Shown here piece after piece: positions 62,927 to 64,000 of a stretch of 64,000 nt of DNA; the first letter of the stretch is position 1, and each line of letters begins with the position of its first letter. Origin of the DNA: Bacteroidota bacterium (GTDB taxonomy: Bacteria; Bacteroidota; Bacteroidia; Chitinophagales; Chitinophagaceae). The stretch spans positions 43,887-107,886 of the forward strand of contig JAFEAF010000010.1 in the NCBI GenBank assembly GCA_018266555.1. The letters run 5' to 3'. The notes below the pieces were generated by a model, which was not told the DNA's origin, searched no databases, and was given only the letters and a program-made list of their open reading frames with translations. The position numbers were made by a program, and so were the translations under genes.

Positions 62927-63649
62927 ATGAAAATAATGATTCCATTTCTTTTTGCTGCAGTGGCATTAGCTTCATGCAAAAAAGATATTGACAATGTTGG
63001 ATCAAATAACAGTACTTCTTCACAAAAAAGGTTTTATATCTCCGTATTTTATGTTGATGGTAGCCAGGCAGAAATACTTGATACTACAAAGTGGCATTAT
63101 GTTGCTGTGTTGTTTTATCCTGACAGGAGATGTGAGATCTATATTGATGGAATAAAAGAGGTTGACTATTATAGAAGAAATTTAAACTATCAATATACAG
63201 ATGTATATCTGGCTGTTTCTAATTATTTAAACTTTCACGGTTTTTATAAAGGATACTTAGATGAATTGAGGATTTCTAATGTCGTGAGAAGTCAGATGGA
63301 AATCCAGGATTATTATACAAATTATTTAACCACGAATAAAGCTGCACAAGTAGCAGATGCCTCGACAATAGGTTTATGGCACTTTAATGAGTCATCGGGT
63401 AATACTTTTGCAAACTCCATTCAAGGAGCCCAAAGCGGTGCGTTGTATGGAGGATATTCATTTTCATCTGCAGGAATAAATGGGAATTCAATTTACTTTA
63501 ACGGGGTTGATGCTTATGGGGATTGCAAACTTAAAATTCCCTCTTCTTCCTTAACAATAGAATTTTGGTTTAAGAGTTCAACTCCGGATGGAACAATTCT
63601 TCAACCTTACGGGCTATATAGTACTAACATTAGTTTCATAGCACAGTAA
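62927..63649 (+). CDS. Lipoprotein with two incomplete LamG/jellyroll domains
   Basis: 240 residues. Signal peptide with lipobox ALASC (Cys at residue 17). The next part, ILDTTKWHYVAVLFY...CEIYIDGIKEVDYY...YLDELRISNVVRS, is the second half of a LamG_3 domain. It is followed by TIGLWHFNESSGNTFANSI...GNSIYFNGVDAYGDCK...SLTIEFWFKSS, the first half of the next LamG domain, ending at a stop inside the domain. So two half-domains occur in back-to-front order, as if a tandem-LamG protein lost its ends. LamG domains bind carbohydrate or other ligands at the cell surface; this form may be non-functional. Confidence 0.75.
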   Translation: MKIMIPFLFAAVALASCKKDIDNVGSNNSTSSQKRFYISVFYVDGSQAEILDTTKWHYVAVLFYPDRRCEIYIDGIKEVDYYRRNLNYQYTDVYLAVSNYLNFHGFYKGYLDELRISNVVRSQMEIQDYYTNYLTTNKAAQVADASTIGLWHFNESSGNTFANSIQGAQSGALYGGYSFSSAGINGNSIYFNGVDAYGDCKLKIPSSSLTIEFWFKSSTPDGTILQPYGLYSTNISFIAQ

Positions 63650-63715
63650 GATTTTTGTTTGGAAAGGAGCAATGTATCCTCACCTTATTTAGTTATTGGT
63701 ATTGTTTACTATTAA

Positions 63716-63817
63716 ATTAATTTTTTAGAGTATGGTTCAAATGTGACTGTACTTAGCCCTGAAAGTCTCATTGAAGAAATTAAGAAGGAAATTAAAAACA
63801 TGATGAAGCAATATTGA
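63716..63817 (+). pseudogene. WYL-domain regulator, 3' remnant
   Basis: A start-less open stretch reads INFLEYGSNVTVLSPESL and IEEIKKEIKNMMKQY to a stop. This resembles the C-terminal extension of WYL-domain transcription regulators (L-YG--V-VL-PESL--EI). Upstream in frame there is a stop at 63713, so the rest of the gene is missing. The remaining bases of the 63650-63977 gap show only a small hairpin after the tRNA. Confidence 0.6.
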
Positions 63818-63936
63818 TATTTGAAGGGCTTTAAAAATGTTTCTGATAAGTGAGTAAAAAACCAATCAAACAACTGCTGGATGAGTGAAGGAATAATCAA
63901 TCTGCTACCGTTTTTGCTACCAATACTCTTCCAAAA

Positions 63937-63963
63937 CGATAAAACCCTTAACTGGTAGGGGTT
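63937..63963 (-). terminator. Possible terminator of the tRNA gene
   Basis: The minus strand forms AACCC...GGGTT with an 11-nt loop followed by TTATCG, 15 bp downstream of the tRNA 3' end. The T run is short. Confidence 0.4.
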
Positions 63964-63977
63964 CTAAAAATTACTTG

Positions 63978-64000
63978 TAGTCCCGACAGGAATCGAACCT
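63978..64000 (-). tRNA. tRNA gene, 3' end (partial; isotype not readable)
   Basis: The minus strand reads the T-loop GGTTCGATTCC, closing T-stem CCTGT, acceptor strand CGGGACT and discriminator A. The 3' CCA is not encoded (CAAG follows). The anticodon lies outside the window, so the amino acid is unknown. It borders the decayed accessory stretch, the usual place for integration. Confidence 0.85.

Noticed and set aside
63712..63900. 62-codon minus-strand ORF
   Set aside because: Overlaps the WYL-like remnant on the opposite strand and has no recognisable features.

Overview
The window reads as chromosome of a Bacteroidota bacterium, most likely a Chitinophagaceae-type organism. Supporting signs are a protein with a type IX secretion (T9SS) C-terminal sorting domain, an Oar-like TonB receptor, a LytS/LytTR pair, a methionine synthase split into two genes, a bTHX ribosomal peptide, AT-rich spacers and weak Shine-Dalgarno sequences. 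The genus assignment is inference.

Left part (1-7.6 kb): a T9SS cargo gene followed by a vanadium-haloperoxidase/PAP2-like lipoprotein that runs off the left edge, a lytS-lytT two-component pair, and a large TonB-dependent receptor. Matching direct-repeat sites, fitting the LytTR operator pattern, lie upstream of the T9SS gene/lytS and of the receptor gene, so the pair probably controls its neighbours. Middle-left (7.8-24.7 kb): ordinary housekeeping genes (methyltransferase, pyrH, pdxH, a 30-residue bTHX gene, HU, exonuclease III, LOG family, HAD, split metH, recR, a lipoprotein, a UvrD-like helicase-nuclease, a TPR protein).

Central part (24.8-57.1 kb): the standout locus. On the minus strand, in transcription order, come a MacA/HlyD-type adaptor, a tiny cysteine-containing exported ORF, a LolD/MacB-type ATPase, ten consecutive paralogous MacB/FtsX-type permeases of 785-818 residues, a second ATPase and a TolC-type outer-membrane channel. 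Divergent from it is an NtrC-type sigma-54 activator overlapping an NtrY-like sensor kinase. The adaptor promoter and a second promoter in front of ATPase B share a 16-bp palindrome (TGTWCG-N4-CGRACA) with a weaker second copy 21 bp away. A TGGCACAG element lies 52 or 53 bp downstream of the palindrome in both. I infer one activator co-regulating both ends of the locus. Spacers between permeases fall into repeated classes, and two are 94/96 identical although the adjoining proteins are clearly different.

Right part (57.3-64 kb): a SemiSWEET / glucose-dehydrogenase-like SDR / GH63-like glucosidase sugar cluster. Beyond it is a decayed accessory stretch holding a SNF2-helicase 3' remnant with a frameshift, a 202-bp inverted-repeat element, an IS3-type orfA 5' remnant cut at the element's edge, a LamG lipoprotein made of two half domains, a WYL-regulator 3' remnant, and the 3' end of a tRNA gene at the window edge.
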